A stretch of DNA of 22,181 bases from a virus. Made by a program: the position numbers and the translations under genes. This document shows positions 1 through 5,816 of this stretch, piece after piece. Within the stretch, counting starts at the first letter, position 1. Each line of letters begins with the position of its first letter. The DNA lies in the IMG/VR virus record IMGVR_UViG_3300042691_024034, positions 1-22,181 of that record; one strand, written 5' to 3'. The notes beneath the pieces are model-generated. The model was given only the letters and a program-made list of their open reading frames with translations, did not search any database and was not told the origin of the DNA.

Positions 1-270
1 GTCCTCGGGGGTGCGGCCGGCGAACTCGCTGGTGAAGTTGCCGGACATCTTGCCGACGAGCATGGCAAGGCTCTTCGGGTACTTCGTGCCGTAGGACTGC
101 GAGAGGCAGTGGCCGTCGGCGGTCATCAGGAAGAGGCGGTACGACATGGTGCCGTCGTCCCAGACCCGGACCTTGTCGGCCTTGGGCTTGGAGAGTTTCA
201 GCATGTAGATGCCGGACTTCGTGATCGTCTTGAGGGGCACCTTGTCGGCGCCGTTGTGCGGGTTGTGCAT
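1..270 (-). CDS. Hypothetical protein, partial (3' end beyond window)
   Basis: An open frame begins at ATG 270 and runs leftwards off the window edge, giving 90 visible residues. I do not recognise the family with confidence. The visible part looks like a beta-rich small domain, with the segment SGIYMLKLSKPKADKV near residues 19-34, then a charged turn and another strand, YRLFLMTADG. This pattern loosely recalls small DNA-binding proteins of the DUF669 or SSB type that sit in ERF and RecE recombination modules, and the gene does follow such a module, but that is inference only. It starts 20 bases after the stop of the upstream gene. The leader is C- and A-rich and has no Shine-Dalgarno sequence. 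Confidence 0.75.
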   Translation of the reverse strand, partial: MHNPHNGADKVPLKTITKSGIYMLKLSKPKADKVRVWDDGTMSYRLFLMTADGHCLSQSYGTKYPKSLAMLVGKMSGNFTSEFAGRTPED

Positions 271-290
271 GGTTTCTGGGTGGTTGGGAA

Positions 291-635
291 TTAGTTAGGG
301 TAAATGGTTTTGCAGTGAGCTTTGGCTTTTAGGTTCCAAGCCGCGATCGTCAGATAACCGACGGCGTAGCACATGGCAGCCTTGTACGAACCTTGGAAGA
401 ACCAATCGGGCTGGAGGTTCTTTCCCCAGAACGGCCAGGGCTGCTCCTCGAACGTATGGATGGTCTTCACGTCAAGCGTGCGCACGCGCTCGATTTCGTC
501 CCAGCTGACGTCGGTGTCGCTGGCCTTGTGAACCACGCCACGGGAAACGCTTACGCACCAGTCGTCACACTCGAAAAGGGTGTCAACGTCGCCAATGAGC
601 TTGGCCTGCTGTTTGATGGCTTCGGTGATTTTCAT
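291..635 (-). CDS. Hypothetical protein, 114 aa
   Basis: The start is ATG 635, seven bases after the stop of the exonuclease gene, with no Shine-Dalgarno sequence. The protein has no family signature I recognise. It has an acidic N-terminal half containing the stretch FECDDWCVSVSRG, a Trp-rich centre (QPWPFWGKNLQPDWFF near residues 65-80) and a moderately hydrophobic C-terminal stretch (AMCYAVGYLTIAAW) that might be a buried helix or a weak membrane segment. Codon use has more A and T in third position than the neighbouring genes, which suggests a separate origin. By position it belongs to the recombination operon. Confidence 0.75.
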   Translation of the reverse strand: MKITEAIKQQAKLIGDVDTLFECDDWCVSVSRGVVHKASDTDVSWDEIERVRTLDVKTIHTFEEQPWPFWGKNLQPDWFFQGSYKAAMCYAVGYLTIAAWNLKAKAHCKTIYPN

Positions 636-642
636 GTTCGTA

Positions 643-1491
643 TTAGGAGAAGGACAGGGGGACCGCTTCGCCGGGCTTCTTCCAGGGCTCGACCTTGATG
701 ATCTCGGGGGAGTAGGTCGGCCACGAGTCGAACTCGGAGCACTTCTGGAAGAGGGTGATGGCCTCGAGCATCTTCATGCCGCCATCGGCCACGAGCTCCT
801 GGTCGAGCTCGAATACGGCGCCCTCGTAGGGGGCTTCCTTCTCGACGGCGATGATGCGGAAGCCGCGGGGGCTTTCGCCGTAGTTCAGCTTCCAGAGGTG
901 CATGTACCAGGCGGCCTGCAGGCGGAAGTCAGGGTTGCGCTGCAGCTCGCGGCCGAAGCCGTGCGGGGTGGCGTCCTCGCGGGTGGTCTTGAGGTCGTAG
1001 AGGTAGCCGTCTTGGCCGATGAAGTCGATGGAACCCTTGAGGGCGACTCCCATGTAGGTGCCGGTGAGCGCGATCTCGGCGGCGTGGACGCGGATGCCGT
1101 GGCTGGCCATCACGGCGCGGAGGCCGTCGGCGTAGTGGATGGCGTTGTCGTACTCGTCGCAGTCGCAGGGGACGTCGTCGGCCTTGAGGGTGGTCTTCCA
1201 GTACTCGTAGGCGGCCTTGCCTTCCTTCGTGTTCTTCTTCACGTCGGGCTCAGGCTTGTACTTGGCGAAGACGTCGGGCTGGAGCACGCAGGCGTGGGTC
1301 ATGATGCCCTCGCGGAGGGCGGCGGTGGCCTTCGGGGGGTTGGCCAGGGCGTGCTTGTACTTCGCCGGCGAGCGGAGCAGGACCTTGGCCAGCGTCTGGT
1401 TGAGACCGGGCAGGGCGTCGTAGTCGGCGCGGGTGTTGGCGAGGCTCATGGCCTTGATGCCGGTGATGTCGGGGGGCGTGTATGTCTTCAT
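643..1491 (-). CDS. RecE-like (exonuclease VIII-type) PD-(D/E)XK exonuclease
   Basis: This 282-residue protein matches the pattern of the phage exodeoxyribonuclease VIII / PDDEXK_12 group, which degrades one strand of double-stranded DNA ends so that a single-strand annealing protein can load. The N-terminal part has the family layout of a short DNA-end-binding helix region followed by an alanine-rich G-x-x-x-H element (REGIMTHACVLQP). The core then reads GSIDFIGQDGYLYDLKTT, which supplies the metal-binding Asp and the D-x-K variant of the PD-(D/E)XK site, followed by the RLQAAWYM element with the family Gln. The start at ATG 1491 is chosen because homology-like sequence begins there; an upstream in-frame start at 1572 would add 27 low-complexity residues. 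The leader is rich in AAC and has no Shine-Dalgarno sequence. Its natural partner is the ERF protein at 2412-3026. Confidence 0.88.
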   Translation of the reverse strand: MKTYTPPDITGIKAMSLANTRADYDALPGLNQTLAKVLLRSPAKYKHALANPPKATAALREGIMTHACVLQPDVFAKYKPEPDVKKNTKEGKAAYEYWKTTLKADDVPCDCDEYDNAIHYADGLRAVMASHGIRVHAAEIALTGTYMGVALKGSIDFIGQDGYLYDLKTTREDATPHGFGRELQRNPDFRLQAAWYMHLWKLNYGESPRGFRIIAVEKEAPYEGAVFELDQELVADGGMKMLEAITLFQKCSEFDSWPTYSPEIIKVEPWKKPGEAVPLSFS

Positions 1492-1603
1492 GTATGTCTT
1501 GTTGTTTGTTATTCTGGGTGGGTGGAAAGGGGAGGGGCCGGCCTGAGAACTATGGAACATACCCGGATCCAATCGGGCGAAACACAGGCCGACCCCAAGG
1601 TGG

Positions 1604-1939
1604 TCAGAGGTCCTCGTCGGGGTTGTCCACGGCGTCTTCGATGGCGCCGAGGGTGAGGGAGAGGGCCTCGGCCTTCTCGTGCAGGTTCTGGAAGGAGACC
1701 AGGAGCACGGAGATGTCGGAGCGGAGGGCGTTCAGGCGCTCGCGCAGCTCGTCGAGGTCGTGGGCGTCGTCCACGCGGGAGAGGTCGGTCACGGCCAGCA
1801 CGTTGCGCAGGCGGGTGGAGTCCTGGCTGATGCGGTTGACGTCGTTCTGGGTGACGAAGGCGGAGAGGTAGGCCTCGAGGTTGAGCGTCTCGTTGTGGAG
1901 GCGCTGGAGGTTAGCTGAGGCGGAGTCGCGGGGGCTCAT
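1604..1939 (-). CDS. Hypothetical helical protein, 111 aa
   Basis: The start ATG 1939 overlaps the stop of the upstream gene as ATGA, indicating translational coupling. The protein is almost entirely predicted helix, with repeated Leu spacing between residues 10 and 95 (for example LDELRERLNALRSDISVLL), so a coiled-coil dimer or a helical bundle is likely. It ends in an acidic tail, DNPDEDL. I do not recognise a family. It is one of three short coupled genes between the ERF protein and the exonuclease, so an accessory role in recombination or replication is possible but unproven. After it comes a 112-base gap before the exonuclease start. Confidence 0.8.
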   Translation of the reverse strand: MSPRDSASANLQRLHNETLNLEAYLSAFVTQNDVNRISQDSTRLRNVLAVTDLSRVDDAHDLDELRERLNALRSDISVLLVSFQNLHEKAEALSLTLGAIEDAVDNPDEDL

Positions 1940-2181
1940 GGGCGGGAAGGGATGGTGATCTCCTTGATGTCGCCCGGGGACTTCACGAAGTACCGGACGT
2001 TGGAGCGCTTGAGGGTGGGCCAGGTGTGGACCTTCCACGCCCGCATGGTCTGCTCGAGGCCTTTGGCGTTGGCGGCGGTGCACTCCCAGTAGGCCTCGCC
2101 GTCGAGGAGGATGAGCATGCCGTACAGGTAGACGGCGTCCTTCTCGACCAGGCGCAGGATGGACTTGGGGATGTCAGCCAT
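1936..2181 (-). CDS. Hypothetical protein, 81 aa
   Basis: The start ATG 2181 lies inside the end of the upstream gene (8-base overlap), and its own stop overlaps the next start by four bases. The sequence has the stretch YLYGMLILLDGEAYWECTAA, which looks like a beta hairpin, then a helix (GLEQTMRAWKVHTW) and a basic strand (KRSNVRYFVKSP). This is a compact alpha-beta fold of unknown family. No Shine-Dalgarno sequence is seen, so re-initiation by coupling is likely. Confidence 0.8.
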   Translation of the reverse strand: MADIPKSILRLVEKDAVYLYGMLILLDGEAYWECTAANAKGLEQTMRAWKVHTWPTLKRSNVRYFVKSPGDIKEITIPSRP

Positions 2182-2419
2182 GGCGGCGCTTGTCGGCCCA
2201 CTTTTGGCAGGCGTTCATGATGTCCTCGGCGGTCACCTTGTCGGCGTGGCGCAGGACGTACCAGATCTCGTCGCCGGCCTCGCGCATGGCCTCGTTGCGC
2301 TCCTCGAGCTGCTGGATGCGGGCCTTGGCGGCCGCGAGCTCGTTGATGCGCTGGACGTTCTCCAGGGCGTCGCGGATCGGGTCGAAGGGCTGGCCGCCCG
2401 GGGAGAGGAAGTCAGACAT
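2174..2419 (-). CDS. Hypothetical coiled-coil protein, 81 aa
   Basis: The start ATG 2419 overlaps the end of the ERF gene by eight bases and has a good Shine-Dalgarno sequence, AAGGAGG, six bases upstream. The protein has a central heptad-like stretch between residues 20 and 50 (LENVQRINELAAAKARIQQL), then a helix that ends in a basic tail (KWADKRRHG). Function is unknown. Tight coupling to the annealing protein suggests that it is made in fixed proportion to it. Confidence 0.82.
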   Translation of the reverse strand: MSDFLSPGGQPFDPIRDALENVQRINELAAAKARIQQLEERNEAMREAGDEIWYVLRHADKVTAEDIMNACQKWADKRRHG

Positions 2420-3026
2420 TGCCGGCCTCCTTCTTGACGGCGGCGTTGAACGCCGGGTTGTTGGCGATGGCGACCAGGTGCTCGCCGGAGAGGTCGGCCA
2501 GCCCTTGGCCTTCCTTGAGCCAGCCCTTGCGGACTAGGACGCGGACGGCGGCCTCGGGGTGGTCGGTGTACCCGCTGGCCTTGGCCGTCTGAGGGGTCTG
2601 GCTGGCCGCCTGAGGCGTTTTGATGGCGGGGGAGGCCGTGAGCCCGTTCCCGTCGAGGTCGAGGTCCACGGAGACACAGCAGGCGGTCTGGACCGATTGC
2701 CGGCGGATGTAGGTCAGGGCGGCGCCGATCTGCTGGGGGCTCATGCCGTCGGCCCGGATGAAGAGCATGCCGCCCGGGAAGGTCGTGCCGTCGCGGTGGC
2801 GGAAGGACGTCTGCACGCCGATGCGGCCGTCGGCCGTTGTGTCCACCACTTGGCAGAGCGCCAGGTTGTGCGCCGCGAGGACGGGCTTCACGGCGTCGAG
2901 CAGCTGGTCGAGGGAGACGTACTTCGAGCCCTTGAAGGCCGGGTTGGACTTGTTGGCGCTGACGTTCTCCAGCGCGTTGAGGGCGGCGACGAAGTCCGCG
3001 TTGGCGTCGGTGGCTTGTTTGCTCAT
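2412..3026 (-). CDS. erf: ERF-family single-strand annealing recombinase
   Basis: This 204-residue protein fits the ERF (essential recombination function) family, which forms rings on single-stranded DNA and anneals complementary strands during phage recombination and genome circularisation. The family pattern is visible in order: NPAFKGSKYVSLDQLLDAVK near residues 27-46, an FRHRDG strand with a following Gly-Gly turn, and the signature PQQIGAALTYIRRQSVQTAC near residues 98-117 followed by an Asp-rich loop (DLDLDGNG). A Pro/Gln/Ala linker then leads to a C-terminal domain of about 60 residues. The start ATG 3026 follows the previous stop by 16 bases, with a CCCAAGCACCC leader and no Shine-Dalgarno sequence. 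The RecE-like exonuclease downstream is the expected partner. Confidence 0.92.
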   Translation of the reverse strand: MSKQATDANADFVAALNALENVSANKSNPAFKGSKYVSLDQLLDAVKPVLAAHNLALCQVVDTTADGRIGVQTSFRHRDGTTFPGGMLFIRADGMSPQQIGAALTYIRRQSVQTACCVSVDLDLDGNGLTASPAIKTPQAASQTPQTAKASGYTDHPEAAVRVLVRKGWLKEGQGLADLSGEHLVAIANNPAFNAAVKKEAGNV

Positions 3027-3042
3027 GGGTGCTTGGGAAAGG

Positions 3043-3276
3043 TCAGTCGAGGTTGCCGTTGTTGGCGGCCGCCGCGTCGATGGTCTTCTGCGTCACGACC
3101 TTGAGGCGGCCGTCGATGCACAGGGACCAGTAATTGAGCTGGCCCTTGCGGCGGGGCTTGAGGGTCGAGACGACAGTGCCGTCGTGCAGGATAAGGTAGC
3201 GGGTGCCCGGGATGGCCACGGGGGGCAGCACCAGGGACTGGGTGGTCTGTTGGTTGGCGGGTAGTTCGGGGGACAT
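3043..3276 (-). CDS. Hypothetical protein, 77 aa
   Basis: The gene starts at ATG 3276, nine bases after the resolvase stop, and ends 16 bases before the ERF start. The N-terminal 20 residues are Gln/Thr/Pro-rich and probably disordered. The remainder has alternating strands (TRYLILHDGTVVSTLKPRRK and NYWSLCIDGRLKVV) and resembles a small beta-barrel or HNH-adjacent beta fold such as a small DNA-associated protein, but I cannot assign a family. The basic run KPRRKGQ would suit nucleic acid contact. The leader (CTTTCCACC) has no Shine-Dalgarno sequence. Confidence 0.75.
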   Translation of the reverse strand: MSPELPANQQTTQSLVLPPVAIPGTRYLILHDGTVVSTLKPRRKGQLNYWSLCIDGRLKVVTQKTIDAAAANNGNLD

Positions 3277-3285
3277 GGTGGAAAG

Positions 3286-3765
3286 TCAGTTGATGGCGCC
3301 ACGCTTGGCGGCGTCGAGGATGAGCAGGGCGTCGGCGTTGGCCAACGTCACCTTGATGGTCTTGTCGGAACCGAAGAGCTCGCCGGCGCGGGCCTTCAGC
3401 TTGTTCTTCCAAGCGGTGGTGGAGAGTTCGCCCTTCGTGCCGACGGGGTGGGCCTTCTGCCAGATCGCGGGGCGGACGCGGTGGACTTCCCAACCGCAGG
3501 CCACGGCCGAGCCGTAGAGCACGCCGGTGTTCCATTGCAGCTTGCCGATGGCCGAGCCGGGGATGTTCTTGCCCGTGTAGAGCGGGGGCTCCTCGAGGTA
3601 GAGCACGACCTTGCTGGCCTGCGTGGTGATGTCGGCCACCAGCTTGCAGACTTCCCAGTCCGTGCCGGGCATGTTGTAAGACGAGAGGCCGAGGTGCTGG
3701 TGCCAGGTCACGATAGCGCCGGACACGCCAGGGTCCACGGCGACAAGCAAAGGATGATTAGACAT
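3286..3765 (-). CDS. RuvC-like (RNase H fold) Holliday junction resolvase
   Basis: This 159-residue protein has the layout of phage RuvC-like resolvases, which cut four-way junctions in recombination or branched DNA before packaging. The first strand carries the catalytic Asp (VAVDPGVSGAIVTW, Asp11). The second acidic position is in YLEEPP (Glu58/59), followed by a Gly-rich helix start. The last acidic cluster is in the helix NADALLILDAAKRG (Asp145, Asp151), as expected for the family. The length is typical. The start ATG 3765 is taken because the fold begins immediately after it; the upstream extension to 3840 is Arg/Ser/Pro-rich and overlaps the transglycosylase gene. It is next to ERF and the exonuclease, which supports a recombination role. 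The leader has no Shine-Dalgarno sequence. Confidence 0.87.
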   Translation of the reverse strand: MSNHPLLVAVDPGVSGAIVTWHQHLGLSSYNMPGTDWEVCKLVADITTQASKVVLYLEEPPLYTGKNIPGSAIGKLQWNTGVLYGSAVACGWEVHRVRPAIWQKAHPVGTKGELSTTAWKNKLKARAGELFGSDKTIKVTLANADALLILDAAKRGAIN

Positions 3766-3772
3766 GGCTCGG

Positions 3773-4204
3773 TTAACGTGTCGCCTTTGCCAATCGGGCG
3801 GCGACGACCTTGGTGATGGTCGGGCAGCGCGAGAGGTCAAACCCTTTCGAGCGGAAGCCTGAGAAGCCGAGCTGGTGCGCCGCGTAGAGCTCGCCGATCG
3901 TCGGGCGGCGGCCGAGGGTTGCGGTCAGGCGGTCCTCGAGCAGGGTCAACCAGGAGGTGGCATAGGCAAGGCCGGCCTCGGGGTCGTGGGCCAGAGCGTA
4001 GGAGTAGACGGGCAGGCCGTGGGCACGGCGCCAGCGGGAGGTGTCGGCCCAAGCTGCGGGGAAGAATTGGCACAGGCCACGCTCCCCGAGACGGCCGACG
4101 GCGGCCGGGTTGCCGGATGACTCGACGCGGATGATGGCGTCACGCCACGCGGGGGAGACTGTCGCCGAGGCGCTGGCCGACAGCAGGAGAAGGAAGAGGC
4201 GCAC
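3773..4204 (-). CDS. Secreted SLT-type lytic transglycosylase (probable endolysin)
   Basis: From GTG 4204, two bases after the previous stop, the frame encodes 143 residues. The N-terminus is a clear Sec signal peptide (MRLFLLLLSASASA, with cleavage after Ala14). The mature part has the soluble-lytic-transglycosylase pattern: catalytic Glu28 in RVESSGNP, then GERGLCQFFPAAW near residues 40-52, and AHQLGFSGF in the place of the usual AYNxG element. Such enzymes cleave the glycan strands of peptidoglycan. The upstream start at 4270 would put Arg/His-rich sequence before the signal and is rejected. The lysis cassette has no other muralytic gene, so this is the best endolysin candidate, although it sits in the recombination operon. 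A virion-associated or entry enzyme is the alternative. Confidence 0.82.
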   Translation of the reverse strand: MRLFLLLLSASASATVSPAWRDAIIRVESSGNPAAVGRLGERGLCQFFPAAWADTSRWRRAHGLPVYSYALAHDPEAGLAYATSWLTLLEDRLTATLGRRPTIGELYAAHQLGFSGFRSKGFDLSRCPTITKVVAARLAKATR

Positions 4205-4206
4205 GA

Positions 4207-4488
4207 TCAGAAGCCGGTGGGGATGATGTCGCCGGTGAAGAGCTCGCCGGTGCTGTCGCGGTAGGACCACTTGAGCAGGGCGCGGCCGGAGGGCGAGACG
4301 TGGGCGTAGACGTTCACGTCAGAGCACCCGAAGAAGATGAGCATCTGCTCGCACTCGTGGGTCTGTTGGTCCACCTGCTGGTTGGCGTACTTGGGGGTCC
4401 AGTCGCCCTGGAGCACGCGGTCACGGGCGAAGACGACGCCACGGGCCAGCGTCTGGATCTCCGTGGAAGGGTTGCCGAGGTTGCTCAT
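4207..4488 (-). CDS. Hypothetical protein, 93 aa
   Basis: The start ATG 4488 overlaps the stop of the upstream gene as ATGA. Between residues 20 and 55 the protein is helical and polar (RGVVFARDRVLQGDW, then a Gln-rich stretch NQQVDQQTHECEQ). It ends in a beta-rich part (NVYAHVSPSGRALLKWSYRD). No family is recognised. The next gene begins two bases after its stop, so the three genes 4811 to 3773 form a tightly coupled block. Confidence 0.78.
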   Translation of the reverse strand: MSNLGNPSTEIQTLARGVVFARDRVLQGDWTPKYANQQVDQQTHECEQMLIFFGCSDVNVYAHVSPSGRALLKWSYRDSTGELFTGDIIPTGF

Positions 4489-4811
4489 CGGGCGGCGGCC
4501 TCGGTTTCCCAGACCTTGAGTTTGGCTTCGGCCTCGGATTTCCAAGCGCCGCGGAACTCGACGATCAGGTCGAAGTGTTCCAGAGACTGGGCGAGCCGGG
4601 CCTTGGTGACCATCGGGGCGAAGTCGCCGGAGGTCGGGGCGTCGTCGATGCGGACGGCCTTCAGTTTCTGGGCGCCGCGGGAGTAGAGGATGCCCCACAG
4701 TTCATAGGCGGAGCGGTCTTCCTTCTCCTTGCGGAAAGAGACGACGAGCTCTTTGGAGGCCTCGAGGCGCTGGGGGTCGGTGACGGGGACGGGTTTGTTT
4801 AGGGACTTCAT
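4485..4811 (-). CDS. Hypothetical protein, 108 aa
   Basis: The gene starts at ATG 4811 directly after a CCAAGCC box. The protein is rich in Lys and Glu, with an alpha-beta pattern and no membrane segment. A helix (SKELVVSFRKEKEDRSAYEL) is followed by a strand (KLKAVRIDDA), then a region ending in HFDLIVEFRGAW and a basic-acidic helix to the end (KSEAEAKLKVWETEAAAR). No family is recognised. It is coupled to the downstream gene through an ATGA overlap. Confidence 0.78.
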   Translation of the reverse strand: MKSLNKPVPVTDPQRLEASKELVVSFRKEKEDRSAYELWGILYSRGAQKLKAVRIDDAPTSGDFAPMVTKARLAQSLEHFDLIVEFRGAWKSEAEAKLKVWETEAAAR

Positions 4812-4818
4812 GGCTTGG
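4812..4818 (-). promoter_or_regulatory. CCAAGCC start-site box of gene 4485-4811
   Basis: This is an exact copy directly before ATG 4811, preceded by a run of C. Confidence 0.5.
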
Positions 4819-4826
4819 GGGGAGAG

Positions 4827-4934
4827 TTAGAACTTCGGGTTGTCGATGATCTCGAGGAGGTTCGGGCCGTCCGCGAGGAAGTAGATGACCGCCGCCAGCA
4901 CGAGGCCGAGGGCGAGGAGGGTGAGGAGTTTCAT
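4827..4934 (-). CDS. Small single-pass membrane protein, 35 aa
   Basis: A frame of 36 codons starts at ATG 4934 and stops at 4827. It encodes Met-Lys, then a hydrophobic helix (LLTLLALGLVLAAVIYFLA, residues 3-21), then a short acidic tail ending in NPKF. The gene has its own CCAAGCC box directly before the ATG, identical to the boxes of the genes on both sides, and it fills the space between them (15 and 22 bases free). Those are good signs of a real gene. The function is unknown. A small inner-membrane effector, or an anchor for a host-directed function, would be consistent with early expression. Confidence 0.72.
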   Translation of the reverse strand: MKLLTLLALGLVLAAVIYFLADGPNLLEIIDNPKF

Positions 4935-4941
4935 GGCTTGG
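4935..4941 (-). promoter_or_regulatory. CCAAGCC start-site box of the 35-aa gene
   Basis: This is an exact copy directly before ATG 4934, and it is the main support for that small gene. Confidence 0.5.
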
Positions 4942-4956
4942 TTGGGGGTTGGGAGA

Positions 4957-5247
4957 TTAGAGGGCGCCGGTGATGCACAGGGCGGTCTCGAGCGTGCTGG
5001 TCTGCTCCTTGTTGATGCGCTTGCCCTTGATGAGCTGCAGGGCGGCGTGGTAGGCCACGCAGGCGATGATGTGGCCGTCGTTGGCGTCCTCGAGGTCGCA
5101 CTCGTAGGCGTCGTGGTCGGCGTAGAGGCCGGCCTTGTAGGTGGCCTGCACCTGGTTGACGTTGCGGGTCTGCTCCTCGACGAGGCGGGCGAGGGCGACG
5201 AGCACGTTGGGGCGCTCGACGATGGTGGTGATGGCGGTGGTGGTCAT
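4957..5247 (-). CDS. Hypothetical protein, 96 aa
   Basis: The start ATG 5247 follows a CCAAGCC box. The protein is mostly helical and mildly acidic. The first helix (NVLVALARLVEEQTRNVNQV, residues 14-33) is followed by a loop rich in Asp, Tyr and Glu (ADHDAYECDLEDANDGH), then a hydrophobic helix (IIACVAYHAALQLI) and a Lys-rich stretch. The Cys/His/Asp residues of the loop could bind metal, but no recognised motif is present. It is the second gene of the operon read from the promoter near 5672. Confidence 0.76.
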   Translation of the reverse strand: MTTTAITTIVERPNVLVALARLVEEQTRNVNQVQATYKAGLYADHDAYECDLEDANDGHIIACVAYHAALQLIKGKRINKEQTSTLETALCITGAL

Positions 5248-5254
5248 GGCTTGG
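5248..5254 (-). promoter_or_regulatory. CCAAGCC start-site box of gene 4957-5247
   Basis: This is the same seven bases directly before the ATG, in a leader of ACCC and ACAC repeats. Confidence 0.5.
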
Positions 5255-5272
5255 TGTGTTGGGTGCGGGTGA

Positions 5273-5644
5273 TTATTCGGCGTTTTCGCGCTTGTGGATA
5301 AGATAGGCCATGCCCTGGAGGTGAATGGTGAACTTCTGGCCGATAGCCCAGCGCTCGGTGATAATCTTGTGGGCCTCCATCATCACGCCACGCTCGAGGC
5401 GGCGCACGATCACCTTGTCTTCGGTGACTTCAAGGGCCGGGCGCGGGTAGGCATCCTCATACGCGACGAACATCGCCATCTCGGCGTCCTCCTTAGCGTG
5501 GAAGGCTTTGCTCCATTCGACCAGCAAGTTCCGGTCGAACTTGTCGTTGAGCTTCTTGTCGATCTTCAGAAAGCGCAAGGTGGCTTCCTTGAACTCCTGC
5601 TTGGTGGCGTCGTATTTGCTAATCAGGTCGGCGTTGTTAATCAT
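5273..5644 (-). CDS. Hypothetical protein, first gene of the leftward operon, 123 aa
   Basis: The start ATG 5644 is preceded by the CCAAGCC box and lies about 20 bases downstream of the predicted transcription start. An upstream in-frame start at 5692 would lie inside the promoter and is rejected. The protein is Lys- and Glu-rich and helical (for example ATKQEFKEATLRFLKIDKKL, residues 13-32), followed by an aromatic helix with AEMAMFVAYEDAY and a C-terminal beta-like stretch. No family is recognised. As the promoter-proximal gene it is expected to be among the earliest and best expressed products of the operon. Confidence 0.77.
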   Translation of the reverse strand: MINNADLISKYDATKQEFKEATLRFLKIDKKLNDKFDRNLLVEWSKAFHAKEDAEMAMFVAYEDAYPRPALEVTEDKVIVRRLERGVMMEAHKIITERWAIGQKFTIHLQGMAYLIHKRENAE

Positions 5645-5651
5645 GGCTTGG
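5645..5651 (-). promoter_or_regulatory. CCAAGCC start-site box of gene 5273-5644
   Basis: The seven bases before the ATG read CCAAGCC on the minus strand, within a C/A-rich leader and without a Shine-Dalgarno sequence. Confidence 0.5.
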
Positions 5652-5671
5652 TGTTGGTTGGAACAGAGATG

Positions 5672-5700
5672 AGTAGACAAGCACCTTGCCAACGGGTCAA
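5672..5700 (-). promoter_or_regulatory. Sigma70-like promoter of the leftward operon
   Basis: Read on the minus strand, TTGACC (5700-5695) is separated by 17 bases from TCTACT (5677-5672). This gives five of six matches to the -35 consensus and four of six to the -10 consensus at the ideal spacing. Transcription would begin near 5665, about 20 bases before ATG 5644. One of three phased TTGCCAA boxes lies in the spacer, so a protein bound there would block RNA polymerase. Confidence 0.6.
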
Positions 5701-5742
5701 CACAATTCTTTTGCCAAGTTCCCGCTCGGGTACTTTTGCCAA
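5686..5742. repeat. Three TTGCCAA boxes with exact 25-bp phasing (operator candidate)
   Basis: The core TTGCCAA occurs at 5686-5692, 5711-5717 and 5736-5742, each exactly 25 bases from the next. The second and third share the longer unit CTTTTGCCAAGTT (5708-5720 and 5733-5745). A further repeat pair, GTTCCCGCTC with a similar tail, is at 5718-5733 and 5768-5783. The first core sits between the -35 and -10 elements of the promoter. Such phased short repeats beside a promoter are typical of a cooperative repressor or activator array. Confidence 0.55.
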
Positions 5743-5783
5743 GTTTATTGCCTTAATCGCCCCTTTTGTTCCCGCTCAGGCAC

Positions 5784-5816
5784 GTCTACATGTCGCCCCA
5801 GACATGTCGATTAGAC
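5784..5816. promoter_or_regulatory. Stem-loop downstream of the late operon
   Basis: The left arm GTCTACATGTC (5784-5794) pairs with GACATGT (5801-5807) and, after a five-base bulge, with AGAC (5813-5816), around a six-base loop. It lies about 15 bases after the last lysis gene stop. There is no T-run on the minus strand, so it may be a Rho-dependent or weak terminator. Alternatively it is an operator, since each half contains the palindrome ACATGT. Confidence 0.4.

Noticed and set aside
1492-1603. Promoter before the exonuclease gene
   Set aside because: The 112-base gap contains TATGTT and TTGGAT-like hexamers, but not at acceptable spacing. I see no convincing promoter, terminator or small gene here.
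580-1656. Plus-strand open frame of 358 codons
   Set aside because: Antisense to the RecE-like exonuclease; Val/Gly/Leu-rich without motif. The minus-strand product has recognisable catalytic residues.
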